Positions 1 to 7,870 of a stretch of 25,460 nt of DNA are shown in pieces; the stretch's first letter is position 1; each line of letters opens with the position of its first letter. Position numbers and translations under genes: made by a program. Origin of the DNA: JBOGUF01 sp050696075 (lineage in GTDB: Bacteria; Chloroflexota; Chloroflexia; Thermomicrobiales; UBA6265). Under the pieces are notes generated by a model that saw only the letters and a program-made list of their open reading frames with translations, made no database searches and had not been told where the DNA came from. The stretch covers positions 1 through 25,460 of the forward strand of contig JBOGUF010000130.1 of NCBI GenBank assembly GCA_050696075.1. The letters are read 5' to 3'.

Positions 1-7
1 CCGGAAG

Positions 8-403
8 CTAGTTCCACTCGATCAGATCCGTCTCGATCTCCCATTGGGCCGCGTCGGGTGGGACGCGGAACGTCTTGATCTCCCATGGCGCGAAGTCTGC
101 CACGATCTCGAGGTTCCAGCCGGGGAAGAGGATGGTTGCGATGTCGGCTCGACCGGCGGTCTCGTGACAACGGACGATCAGGCCGTCGTCGCTGGTTTCG
201 ACCTGCGCCCGGTCGTCGTCGTGGATCAGGAGGCGCATGCCGCTCTCCGCTTGGAGCAGGGCCGCGGCCGAGAGGTGGTCCCAATGGCCGTGGGTGGCGA
301 GCCCATCGTTGAGGGCGGGAAAGCCCTGCCTGCTGCCGCGGTCGATCAGGATTGGTTCGTCGCCACTCATCAGATAGGCGCTTGCGTCCCACGGAGGCGT
401 CAA
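8..403 (-). pseudogene. Chimeric remnant: metallo-beta-lactamase N-terminal part joined to alpha-mannosidase-like C-terminal part
   Basis: The 131-residue reading frame starts at a TTG (403); an in-frame TGA lies only seven codons upstream and no ribosome binding site is visible. Residues 1 to about 73 read like the start of an MBL-fold hydrolase: a PILID strand, then THGHWDH, the H-x-H-x-D-H metal motif, then LLIHDDDRAQVET. The usual stretch between the LID strand and the metal motif is shortened, and everything after the first metal site is missing. From about residue 74 (near position 184) the sequence changes character: GLIVRCHETAGR, then FAPWEIKTFRV, then ETDLIEW, which resembles the extreme C-terminus of family GH38 alpha-mannosidases. 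I infer a decayed fusion left by a deletion; a real small protein or an assembly artefact is possible. Neither half looks functional. Confidence 0.55.
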
Positions 404-465
404 TTGGCCGCCCGCGACAACTCATAGCCCGTTGTCTAACTCGACTATTCCCTTTCGTGCCTCGC

Positions 466-2292
466 TCATTCCACTCGTGCAGGCGTAAGGGTTCCAATTG
501 ATCGCAGCATACCTGTCTGTTCGAACACGCGGCGGAGGATGGCAATGGTCGAGGCGTAGGTGGAGTCCATGCCGTGGTAGGAGAGGCCGCGGGCGCCGAG
601 GGTTTGGGCGCGGGTGTAGGGGGTATCCGAAGCGTAGTGGATGATGCCGAGGTCGATCTTCTGGGGGGCGTGCATCAGGTTGATCGCCTCGCCGACCGGG
701 TGGCGGTCGAGGAAGAGGTCCTCGTAGATGGCGTTCAGGTACGGACCGGCCTCCATCTCGACAACCGTGTAGTTCTCCCGGTAGTAGAAGTCGAGATAGC
801 CCCGATTTTGGAGATAGGTCCCTTTGACCGTGACCGCGCGCTGGTTGTCGAGGGCCGCGCCGAAGACGAGGTAGGGGGCGAGCTGCTCGTAGTCGAAACA
901 GTTGTCGAACCAGTAGGTGTTGCCGGAGTGCTCGTCGTAGACGACCTGGGCGATCATCACGTCGCCGATGCGGCCATTGAGCGTCGCCGCCTTGCCCAGG
1001 ATGTAAATCCCCTTGATCTGGTCGATCGACATCGCGATCTGGGACAAGATGTGATAGGCGGCGAGTCCGAGCGGGTAGTTGACGTTGACGACGACCGCGT
1101 TGGTGGCGCGCGGGTCGATCGCCTCGTCCTTGCCCGTGAGGCGGGAGTCGAAGCTGGCGGGGTCGAGGCGCGCCAGGTCGATGATCTGGATGCCGACGTC
1201 GACCGCGCCGAGCGCCTCGATGTGGCTGATGCCGCGCTCCTCCTCCTCGACGCTGCGCCGGGCGCGATCCTCCTCCATGCCGGTTTGGGCAAAGTAGGGC
1301 CGGGCGGCGAAATAGAGCAGGTTTTCCCAGGAGGAGCGCGTCTCGCCCGCCTCCAGCTTCATGAGCTCCGGCAGCAATTCGGTGTGCTCGGTGCGGCGGA
1401 TATAGCCGGTGAGGGCCTCCTTGCGGCGGCGGGCGACGCCGGAGAGGACATTGACGAAGCTGTGCGTGTTCGAAGAGATGAAGTAGACCGGCCGGTCGCC
1501 CAGTTCCAGATTGCGCAATAGCCCGGCGGCCGGCGCCCACCACTGCCGGGTGGTGCGGGTGTAGCCGAGGTAGGTGCCACCGAGCATGCGCAAGGTGTAG
1601 CGTTTGCGGTCGGCCGCGATCTTGCCGAGGTTGGTCCAGAGGCTCGGCCCCCAGACGCTTTGCAAGCGGAGCCAGTCGAGCGAGGTGAGAAGCAGGCGCT
1701 TGCCGATCGCGGCGAGTTCGTCGCCGACCGGTGGCTGGTCGGGCGCGGCGTCGATCGTCGCCTTCAGGTCCGGGTCGGCCTCGATGGTGCGGTAGAGCTT
1801 ATTCCACTCGATCTGGTAGGCGACGATCGTCGGGATCAGGTCGTCGAGGTCGGAGGCGGAGGCGATGTAGGCGGCGAGCGTCTCCTGCCCGTCGTAGAGC
1901 CAACGGCGGCGGCGGCCGGGTGCCGATTGCTTGGTCCAATCGGTGACGGTGTAGCCGGCGCGGGCGACGGCCAAGGCGGACTGGCCGAGCAGGATGTGGC
2001 GGACGTCGACAATGCAGGACGGCAGCCGCTGGATCGAGTACATGAAGGCGTTCATGTCGGGTTCGGGTTCCTCCGCCCCGGCGTGGAGGGAGGAAGCGGC
2101 CGTGAGGTGGGCCGGTTCCAGGCTGGAGACGCCGACCGCGCCGGAGCTTTGGAGCAGCGTGGTGTAGGTGCGGACGTAGAGGTCGACTTCGCGCTTGCCG
2201 GGGGTAGGCATGGCGTGCCCGCCCGGCGGGGTCAACCCCTGTTCGGTCGCCGGGTCGTTTTCCAACGTGTGCGGCTCGGGTGCTCGCTCCAT
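466..2292 (-). CDS. Large uncharacterised protein with a nucleoside phosphorylase/nucleosidase-like C-terminal domain
   Basis: 608 residues from ATG 2292, which follows AAGGCGG closely; a later ATG at 2211 is possible but has no ribosome binding site. I do not recognise the full-length family. The last 210 residues carry marks of the PNP/UDP phosphorylase superfamily in the right order: NYPLGLAAYHIL (about 405), GIYILGKAATLNGRIGDVMI (about 428-447, like the Gly-rich loop and GD-V-I strand), VVEMEAGPYL (about 510, like the MEA motif that holds the ribose in MTA/SAH nucleosidases) and IIHYASDTPYT (about 550, like the ISD motif with the base-contacting Asp). The N-terminal 400 residues are soluble-looking, with no signal peptide. 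It is the last intact gene of the minus-strand transport cluster, separated from the isomerase gene by a 169-nt gap that holds a foldback element. Superfamily membership is inferred from motifs; substrate is unknown. Confidence 0.72.
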   Translation of the reverse strand: MERAPEPHTLENDPATEQGLTPPGGHAMPTPGKREVDLYVRTYTTLLQSSGAVGVSSLEPAHLTAASSLHAGAEEPEPDMNAFMYSIQRLPSCIVDVRHILLGQSALAVARAGYTVTDWTKQSAPGRRRRWLYDGQETLAAYIASASDLDDLIPTIVAYQIEWNKLYRTIEADPDLKATIDAAPDQPPVGDELAAIGKRLLLTSLDWLRLQSVWGPSLWTNLGKIAADRKRYTLRMLGGTYLGYTRTTRQWWAPAAGLLRNLELGDRPVYFISSNTHSFVNVLSGVARRRKEALTGYIRRTEHTELLPELMKLEAGETRSSWENLLYFAARPYFAQTGMEEDRARRSVEEEERGISHIEALGAVDVGIQIIDLARLDPASFDSRLTGKDEAIDPRATNAVVVNVNYPLGLAAYHILSQIAMSIDQIKGIYILGKAATLNGRIGDVMIAQVVYDEHSGNTYWFDNCFDYEQLAPYLVFGAALDNQRAVTVKGTYLQNRGYLDFYYRENYTVVEMEAGPYLNAIYEDLFLDRHPVGEAINLMHAPQKIDLGIIHYASDTPYTRAQTLGARGLSYHGMDSTYASTIAILRRVFEQTGMLRSIGTLTPARVE

Positions 2293-2358
2293 TTCCGCCT
2301 TTACCGCAAGACGAAACCGTCCGGGAACAAACACGATGGCTGAGTATAGACGGTTCGG

Positions 2359-2452
2359 CCCTCCCAACCCCCCAATCCTGGGGGGAGCACGACGGCGTCG
2401 CGTGCCACTGACGCGACATCGTCTCCCCCAAAGTTGGGGGGCTGGGGGGGCC
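2359..2452. repeat. 94-bp imperfect foldback (palindromic) element
   Basis: The stretch folds on itself almost end to end. The inner stem pairs GACGGCGTCGCGT (2391-2403) with ACGCGACATCGTC (2411-2423), 11 of 13 bases, around a 7-base loop. The outer arms pair the C-rich tract 2361-2386 with the G-rich tract 2424-2450 with small bulges; each arm itself contains a CCCCC...GGGGG hairpin. It lies between the stop of the isomerase gene (2462) and the start of the next gene (2292). It could be a dispersed palindrome of the REP/MITE kind or act as an attenuator or terminator between the two genes; there is no T-run. Confidence 0.7.
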
Positions 2453-2461
2453 GCCCGCGCG

Positions 2462-3265
2462 CTAATGCGACGCCTCATCCCGTAGCACCCGCATTCGGGC
2501 CAGATTCCGGCGGCTTTTCTCAGTGTTGGCGCCGGGGAAGGTCCCTTCGACGACGAGCGCGCCATCGTAGCCGGACGCCGCGACGTGGCGGAGGACGTCG
2601 GCGGCGAAGTCGATCGCGCCCTCGCCGATGGGCAGATGCATCTTGCCGGGCGCCGCGTCGCTGATGTGGAGATTGACGATCTCGCGGAGTCCGGTGGCGT
2701 AGGCGCGAGCATCGCCGAGGGAGTAGAGGTGCGCGACGTCGAGGGTGATGCCGAGCGCCGGGTGATCGACGGTATCGAGCAGGCGGATCACCGCCTCGGC
2801 CGTCAACATGAACTCGGCCGGGCGGCGCTCCATCGTCTCGACCCCCACCCGCGGGCCGAGGCGTCCGGCCTCCTGTGCAATATGCCGGAAGGCGGCAATC
2901 TGGTGCTCCCAGTACCCCGGCTCCGGATCGTCTTTGGTCGTCGTCAGGTGGCCGGGGTGAACCGTGACGACGGGCGCGCCCATTTCGCTGGCGACGGCGA
3001 GACTCTCGATGATCTGCTGGAGGCTAAGCTCGCGGATGCCCCGATTGGTGGAGGTCAGGTTGACGTCCCGCATGGCGGCGTGGACGGTCAGCTCCAGCCC
3101 TAGCTCGGCGGCCGCCTGTTTGACCTCCCGCGGCTTCATCTCGCTCCACCACCAATGCTCGATCCAGACCTCGGCGCCGTCGAAGCCATCCTCGGCGATT
3201 CGTGCGAGCGCGTCCCGGAGCGGTAGGTGACGATACGCCTCGGTCGAGGAATAGAGTCGGAACAT
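2462..3265 (-). CDS. Sugar phosphate isomerase/epimerase (xylose-isomerase-like TIM barrel)
   Basis: 267 residues from ATG 3265, preceded by an AGGGAC element that may serve as ribosome binding site; longer frames upstream run into the ATPase gene. The sequence has the signatures of the AP-endonuclease-2/xylose-isomerase-like TIM barrel: FDGAEVWIEHWW near the start (metal-binding Glu and substrate region), VVTVHPGH (about 98), VGVETMERRP (Glu ligand), GITLDVAHLYSLGD (Asp/His pair), LHISDAAPGKMHLPIGEG (His ligand) and LVVEGTFPG (last Glu). These are the divalent-metal ligands of the family. It starts 5 nt from the stop of the ABC ATPase gene, so it is very likely co-transcribed with the transporter and may act on the imported compound. 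Members act on many sugars, inositols and keto-acids; the substrate cannot be read from the sequence. Confidence 0.86.
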   Translation of the reverse strand: MFRLYSSTEAYRHLPLRDALARIAEDGFDGAEVWIEHWWWSEMKPREVKQAAAELGLELTVHAAMRDVNLTSTNRGIRELSLQQIIESLAVASEMGAPVVTVHPGHLTTTKDDPEPGYWEHQIAAFRHIAQEAGRLGPRVGVETMERRPAEFMLTAEAVIRLLDTVDHPALGITLDVAHLYSLGDARAYATGLREIVNLHISDAAPGKMHLPIGEGAIDFAADVLRHVAASGYDGALVVEGTFPGANTEKSRRNLARMRVLRDEASH

Positions 3266-3270
3266 GGTCC

Positions 3271-4353
3271 CTATGTCCCGCGCAAATTGGAATGGCCAAG
3301 CACGTTGGCGCGCTGCAACCGCAGCGCCACCGCGGCCCCGGGCTCGTAGGTGACGTCGGGCGGCGTCTCGACCAGCAGGTGGTGCTCGCCGGCGCGCACG
3401 TCGTACTCCCAGAACCGGCCGAGAAATGTGCGCCGCTCGATCGTGCCGATGAGGCAGCCTACTGAGCACGCATCCGGTTGCTCGATCGTGACTGCCTCCG
3501 GTCGCACGACGAGGGTGAACGATCCGGTCGGCCAGTTTGCATCATCCGTTTCCGGCCGCCAATCTCCGCCGGTCGGGATCTCGAGCCGCCCCTCGCCGCG
3601 GTGTCGCACGTCGTGCAGGAAGTTGGCCCGGCCCACGAACCCGGCGACGAACTCGCTGGCCGGTGCGCGGTAGACCGCCTCGGGCCGGTCGAACTGCTCG
3701 ACCCGGCCGGCCTGCATTACCGCCATCGAGTCGGAGAGGGCAAGCGCTTCCTCCTGATCGTGGGTGACGTAGACGACGGTGCTGCCGAGCCGCTTGGGTA
3801 AGTCGCGCAGCTCCGCGCGCATCCGCTCGCGCAGTTTGGCGTCAAGATTGGAGAGCGGCTCGTCGAGCAGGAGCAGATCCGGCTCGGCGACGAGGGCGCG
3901 GGCCAGGGAAACCCGCTGTTGCTGGCCGCCGGAGAGCTGGGCCGGGAAGCGGTCGGCCTGCGCCGCCAGATCGACCATCTCCAGCATACGTAACGCCCGC
4001 GTCTTGCGCTCGGTCCGCCCAACGCGCCGGAAGCGCAGCGGATAGGCGACGTTCTCCCAGACCCGCATGTGTGGCCAGAGCGCGTACGCCTGGAAGACCA
4101 TCCCCAACCGCCGCCGCTCCGGCGGCACGTAGACGCCGTCGGCGGCGTCGGCCACCGTCCGCCCGGCGATCTGGATCCGCCCCGCCGCGGGCCGCAGGAA
4201 CCCCGCGATCAGGCGCAACAGCGTCGTCTTCCCACACCCCGACGGCCCCAGGATCGAGAGGAACGTTCCCCGCTCGATGCCGAGGCTCACGCTATCGACA
4301 GCCTGCACGTCCTGGTAGCGGAACCCGACCTGCTCGGTTTGGAGTTGCATCAT
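3271..4353 (-). CDS. ABC transporter ATP-binding protein, FbpC-like with TOBE domain
   Basis: 360 residues from ATG 4353, chosen because GAAGGG lies about 5 nt upstream; a TTG at 4365 would give a 4-nt overlap with the permease gene and an ATG at 4350 is also possible. Nucleotide-binding domain: Walker A GPSGCGKTT (36-44), Q-loop in MVFQAYALWP (about 85-94), signature LSGGQQQRV (140-148), Walker B LLLLDEP (160-166), D-loop SNLD and H-loop VYVTHDQEE (His about 198). The C-terminal 110 residues form a TOBE-type regulatory domain (LVVRPEAV ... GTIERRTFLGRFWEYDV). This layout is that of importers for ferric ion, spermidine/putrescine, 2-aminoethylphosphonate and related solutes. It energises the permease encoded immediately upstream. 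Confidence 0.9.
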   Translation of the reverse strand: MMQLQTEQVGFRYQDVQAVDSVSLGIERGTFLSILGPSGCGKTTLLRLIAGFLRPAAGRIQIAGRTVADAADGVYVPPERRRLGMVFQAYALWPHMRVWENVAYPLRFRRVGRTERKTRALRMLEMVDLAAQADRFPAQLSGGQQQRVSLARALVAEPDLLLLDEPLSNLDAKLRERMRAELRDLPKRLGSTVVYVTHDQEEALALSDSMAVMQAGRVEQFDRPEAVYRAPASEFVAGFVGRANFLHDVRHRGEGRLEIPTGGDWRPETDDANWPTGSFTLVVRPEAVTIEQPDACSVGCLIGTIERRTFLGRFWEYDVRAGEHHLLVETPPDVTYEPGAAVALRLQRANVLGHSNLRGT

Positions 4354-4361
4354 GACGCCCT

Positions 4362-6125
4362 TCAAGCCTCGGCCTGCCGCCCAGGCAGGCCGGCGGTTGA
4401 TCTGGCCGCGGCGTCAGCCGCGGCCGGCGTTGGGCCGCTGGCCGTGCGCGCCCGGTCGGCGCGCGCCGTGAGCCAGACGGTCAACGCCTGGACGGCGAAG
4501 ATGCCGATCAGGAGCAGCGCCGCGAGCGCCGCCGCACCGGTGACTTCGCCGTTGTCTTGCAGTTGGAAGACGACGACGCCGATTGTCTCGTTACCGGGGG
4601 ACCAGAGCAGGAGGGAAAGGGTCAACTCGCGCAGCATCGGCTGGAACGCCAGCAGCCAGCCAGCGATCAGCGAGGGGAAGATGAGCGGCCAGAGCACGTC
4701 CCGGGCGACGTGGGCCTGGTTGGCGCCCGCTACCCGCGCCGCCTCCTCCAAACTCGCGTCGACTCGTAGGAAGGCGACTTCCGCGTTGCGGGCGGCGAGG
4801 GCAAGATAACGCGCGACGTAGGCGACGATGATGATGCCAAGCGTGTTGTAGAGCGGGCTGCCGAGGAGGGGCAGCGGTCGGGCGTAGGCCAGGATCATCC
4901 CGATTGCCAGCACCGTACCGGGAACGGCGTAGGGCGCGTTGACCAGACCATCGAGCAGCACGCGCCCGCGACGGCCCGGTCGTGCCAGCACCCGGCCGAC
5001 CGCGACGCCGACCAGCGAAGCGAGAGTCGCGCCGACGGCCGCGGCCGTGAGACTGTTGCGCGCCGCGCGCCGCACCGACTCGATGTCGAAGACCTCGCCG
5101 AAGTTGTCCAACGTCCAGGTGGAGGGCCAGGGATCGATCCCCCAGGCAGGGGTCAGCGCGGTCAAGGTGACGGCAATGAGCGGGGCGACGCTGGTCAGGA
5201 CCAGCCAGGCGAGGATGAGTCCAAAGACCGGCCCCCGCCAGCGCCCCAACGCGATCCGCGCCGCATCGCCCGGCGGCGGCGACCAGCGCCAGCGCCGCTG
5301 GATAAGCTGGCCGATCCAGAGAAAGACGACGCTGAGCAGGATCAGGTAGAGCGAGAGGACCGCCGCGCGGCTAAGGTTGTCGCCGCTGCCGAAACGATTT
5401 AGCTCTTCCCAGATTAGCGTTGTCAGCACGAAGTAGCCGGAAGAGAAGCCGAGGATGGCCGGCACGCCAAAATCAGCCAGACCGGCGACCAACGCCAGCA
5501 GCGTGCCGCCAGCCAGCGAGGGACCGACCGTCGGTAGGAAGACGCTCCACCACGTCCGGAACGGCCCGGCGCCGTGGGCGCGAGCGGCCTCCTCGAGCAC
5601 GTTGCTGTAGCGGTCAAGCGCGCGGGCCAGGGTGATGTAGACAAGCGGGGCGTGACTGACGCCGAGCACGAAGATGATCCCGCCGGCCGAATAGAGCCGG
5701 ATCAGCGGGTCGCGGTTGCCGGTCAGTTCCATCCAGAATCGGTTGCCATAGCCGACCGGCCCCAGCAGTTGCACCCAGGCGATGGCCAGGATAAATGGTG
5801 GGATGAGGTAGGGCACCATCGCGCCCGCCTCGATCCAGCGCCGGCCGGGGATGTCGGTCCGGCTGGTGAGCCAGGCGAGCCCGAGTCCGATCGCCCCGGC
5901 CAGCAGGCTGCTGCCGACCGCCACCTCGACACTGTGGCGTAGACTGAGGAGGAATGAGCGGTCGCCGGCAATGTCCAGCATCCGCCGCACCGGCCCCTCG
6001 CCGCCGCGGTCGAACGCCTGGCTGATCAGCGCACCGAGCGGATAGACGATCAGGGCAGCCAAGATGGCGGCGAGGAGCAGCCCCGCCGCCCAGATCGTCC
6101 AGGATGTCCGGAAGCGCTGGTGCAT
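4362..6125 (-). CDS. ABC transporter permease with two fused membrane domains (FbpB-like)
   Basis: 587 residues, about twice the length of a single binding-protein-dependent permease domain. Two EAA coupling loops are visible: LEEAARAHGAGPFRTWW...P (about 177-203) and LEEAARVAGANQAHVARDV...P (about 459-483), each contacting the ATPase. About twelve hydrophobic segments flank them, the first at residues 10-35. The start ATG (6125) overlaps the TAA stop of the binding-protein gene (TAATG), and its TGA stop lies 8 nt before the ATPase start, so the three genes are translated as one unit. The fused double-domain form is typical of the Fe3+/2-aminoethylphosphonate/thiamine class of importers. The C-terminal 25 residues are Ala/Thr/Arg-rich and probably cytoplasmic. 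Confidence 0.92.
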   Translation of the reverse strand: MHQRFRTSWTIWAAGLLLAAILAALIVYPLGALISQAFDRGGEGPVRRMLDIAGDRSFLLSLRHSVEVAVGSSLLAGAIGLGLAWLTSRTDIPGRRWIEAGAMVPYLIPPFILAIAWVQLLGPVGYGNRFWMELTGNRDPLIRLYSAGGIIFVLGVSHAPLVYITLARALDRYSNVLEEAARAHGAGPFRTWWSVFLPTVGPSLAGGTLLALVAGLADFGVPAILGFSSGYFVLTTLIWEELNRFGSGDNLSRAAVLSLYLILLSVVFLWIGQLIQRRWRWSPPPGDAARIALGRWRGPVFGLILAWLVLTSVAPLIAVTLTALTPAWGIDPWPSTWTLDNFGEVFDIESVRRAARNSLTAAAVGATLASLVGVAVGRVLARPGRRGRVLLDGLVNAPYAVPGTVLAIGMILAYARPLPLLGSPLYNTLGIIIVAYVARYLALAARNAEVAFLRVDASLEEAARVAGANQAHVARDVLWPLIFPSLIAGWLLAFQPMLRELTLSLLLWSPGNETIGVVVFQLQDNGEVTGAAALAALLLIGIFAVQALTVWLTARADRARTASGPTPAAADAAARSTAGLPGRQAEA

Positions 6126-7186
6126 TAGCCTTCGAACAGTTCGCCGAAGCGCTCCTTGATCTCAGCCTCCTGCTCCCCGATGACGCCGGCATCCGACTCC
6201 ATTGCCTCAATCTCATCCAGCGTCGGGATGCCCTCGATCTCCAGCCCCTGGCGCACCGGGACGACGCCGGTTTCGGCCATGTGCCGCTGCCCCGCCTCCG
6301 AGAGCACCCACTCGATGAAGACCTTGGCCGCGTCCGGGTTCTGCGCCCCGGCCATCAGCGCGACCGGGCTGGCGACCATGATGATCCCCTCCTCCGGCTC
6401 GGCGTAGGCGATCGGCGCGCCGTCTTCGGCCTGGGCGCGCACCATGTAGTCGAGCCCGAAGGCCATGTCCAGCTCGCCGGAGGCGACGCGGCTGACGGCG
6501 TCGCCGTTGTTGGCGACCTGGATGCCGCCGTTGTCGCGCATCGCCTCGAAGAACTCCCACCCGAAGTCGGGATGGTTCACCATTGTTCCGACCGCGTAGA
6601 AAGCGGCGCCGGAGGCGGTGACGCTCGGGATCGCGATCCTCCCCTCATGGGCCGGGTCGAGGAAGGCGTTCCAGGTGGTCGGCGCCTCGGGCACGTTGTT
6701 CGTGTTGTAGATCGGGACGACGTTGATCAGGCGCGAGCCGTAGAAGAAGCCCTCCGGGTCCTTCAGGTTCTCCGGGATCGCTTCCCCCTCGGGCGACTCG
6801 TAGGCCTGCAGGAGGTCCTGCTCCTTGAGGTTGGCCGCCGCCGTGAAGTCGGCGACCCAGAGCACGTCGGCGGTGTCGGTCGCGCCCGCCTCGGTTTCGG
6901 CCTGGATGCGCGCAAGCACCTCGCCGGTGCCGGCGCGATAGACGTTGAGGGTCACGTCCGGGTAGGTCTGCTCGAAGACCTCCTTCACGCCGTCGATCAG
7001 TTCCTGCGGTACGGAGGTGTAGAGCGTCACCTCGCCGCTGGCGTCAACCGCCGCGGCGCCGGCGGGTGGGCTCGCCTGCCGTGCCGCCGCAACTGACGTC
7101 GAAGCTGCGACAAGGAGCATCAGGCAGAGCAGGAGCGAGACGAACGTGCCTCCCCGGGGTCGAAGACGCTGACGATCGGTGGTCAT
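6125..7186 (-). CDS. ABC transporter substrate-binding protein, FbpA-like class
   Basis: 353 residues from ATG 7186, preceded by AGGAGGTGA, the best ribosome binding site in the window. A signal peptide is clear: basic start (TTDRQRLRPRGG), hydrophobic core (residues about 15-30) and small residues SVAAARQ for cleavage. The mature part begins with the EVTLYTSVPQELIDGV strand and follows the class-II binding-protein pattern: LWVADF, PIYNTN, ARIAIP-like strand (EGRIAIPS), SGAAFYAVG, NNGDAV, then FIEWVLSEAGQ and GVVPVR near the end. The tandem tyrosines that bind Fe3+ in FbpA are not seen: the matching region reads MAFGLDYMVRAQAEDG. The cargo may therefore not be iron. It is the first gene of the operon, about 180 nt downstream of the predicted promoter. 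Confidence 0.88.
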   Translation of the reverse strand: MTTDRQRLRPRGGTFVSLLLCLMLLVAASTSVAAARQASPPAGAAAVDASGEVTLYTSVPQELIDGVKEVFEQTYPDVTLNVYRAGTGEVLARIQAETEAGATDTADVLWVADFTAAANLKEQDLLQAYESPEGEAIPENLKDPEGFFYGSRLINVVPIYNTNNVPEAPTTWNAFLDPAHEGRIAIPSVTASGAAFYAVGTMVNHPDFGWEFFEAMRDNGGIQVANNGDAVSRVASGELDMAFGLDYMVRAQAEDGAPIAYAEPEEGIIMVASPVALMAGAQNPDAAKVFIEWVLSEAGQRHMAETGVVPVRQGLEIEGIPTLDEIEAMESDAGVIGEQEAEIKERFGELFEG

Positions 7187-7372
7187 GGCTCACCTCCTGA
7201 TGATGTTTCGAGCGGCGCCAACAGCCATACGCCGGTCCTGCATGGATCAGGCCACTCCGATTTGTCGCCGCGGCGCATGGCGCTAAGGGGCAACTGCCGC
7301 GCCTCCGGAGCCGGTCTGACGTTCTGCCCCCCTCCTAGCCTATTTGCTCAATCGCTCGATACTGTTGTGGCG

Positions 7373-7399
7373 AGATTATGGGCCGATTGACACCCTGTC
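7373..7399 (-). promoter_or_regulatory. Predicted sigma-A-type promoter of the transport operon, with a TTGACA dyad
   Basis: On the minus strand TTGACA (7399-7394) is followed after 15 bp by CATAAT (7378-7373), one base from the -10 consensus. The -35 box is one arm of a perfect inverted repeat, TTGACA-CCC-TGTCAA (7385-7399), which could be an operator. The leader to ATG 7186 would be about 180 nt. The 15-bp spacer is short, so confidence is moderate. Confidence 0.45.
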
Positions 7400-7403
7400 A
7401 AGG

Positions 7404-7558
7404 TGAACCGCCGCTCCTGCATGATCGCCTTCTCACCGACCTCCTTGATCGATCGCAGGCCGGCCGCGCCGTCGTCGCGCTCCGGAGAGGATCACGTCGA
7501 TCACCCGCGGTCCGTAGGCGAGTGCGACCGACCGAAGGAGGACGTCCAGAGGGTACCC
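7404..7558 (-). pseudogene. Decayed CheB-type methylesterase fragment with a frameshift
   Basis: Read on the minus strand from about 7558, one frame gives GYPLDVLLRSVALAYG, then PRVIDVILSGA; after GCG at 7480-7478 the match continues in another frame as DDGAAGLRSIKEVG, EKAIMQERRF down to about 7404. Together this matches the conserved part of the CheB methylesterase domain, which normally reads DVLFRSAAxAYGxRVxGVVLSGALDDGxxGLxxIK. The join is a single-base remainder, so two bases are missing or one is extra, about where the Leu codon of SGALDDG should be. An in-frame TAG lies about ten codons before the fragment (near 7570), and no CheB N-terminus or rest of the C-terminus can be found around it. 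It is a remnant, not a gene. The operon promoter for the transporter sits at its end. Confidence 0.6.
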
Positions 7559-7870
7559 GGTCCGCCCCTACCACGGCCTGCTGGGACGTTGCACCAAGAA
7601 GCTGACGCGCGCCGCTGCCTGTCCCCTTTCCGCCGCGGAACTTGCCGCTTCGTCCGCGCATGACCTATCCTGCCTACCCATGGATGGCGCGGGAAGCGAG
7701 GTGGCGCCGCGCACCACACCCGGCTCACCTAAGACACGGCGCGATGGACCACGTTGCTGTTCGCCGGTCGCACGGGCGGCGCTCCCCACGCGTCGCGGTC
7801 GGCTGGATCTGCAACCAATCGAACACCTTCGTCCCGCTCGATCGAGAGGTCCGGTTTCTTGACTAGTCGC
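7559..7870. other. Non-coding or decayed spacer upstream of the amidase gene
   Basis: Apart from the CheB remnant that borders it, I see no recognisable gene here on either strand. Open frames in this stretch give low-complexity Arg/Ser/Pro-rich translations without homologous-looking motifs. No convincing promoter for the amidase gene was found. The other side of the remnant (7187-7372) is the untranslated leader of the transport operon and also holds nothing I recognise. Confidence 0.5.

Noticed and set aside
2293..2712. N-terminal extension of the 608-residue protein up to 2712
   Set aside because: It would translate the foldback element and overlap the 3' end of the isomerase gene; the ATG at 2292 is a better start.
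7559..7572. REP-like remnant (GTAGGGGCGG on the minus strand) beside the CheB fragment
   Set aside because: It has GTAG and a G-run but no matching hairpin arm, so similarity to the REP copies is too weak.
7754..7870. Upstream start of the amidase gene
   Set aside because: The extra 39 residues are low-complexity and there is no ribosome binding site; ATG 7871 begins the acidic/basic N-terminal domain.
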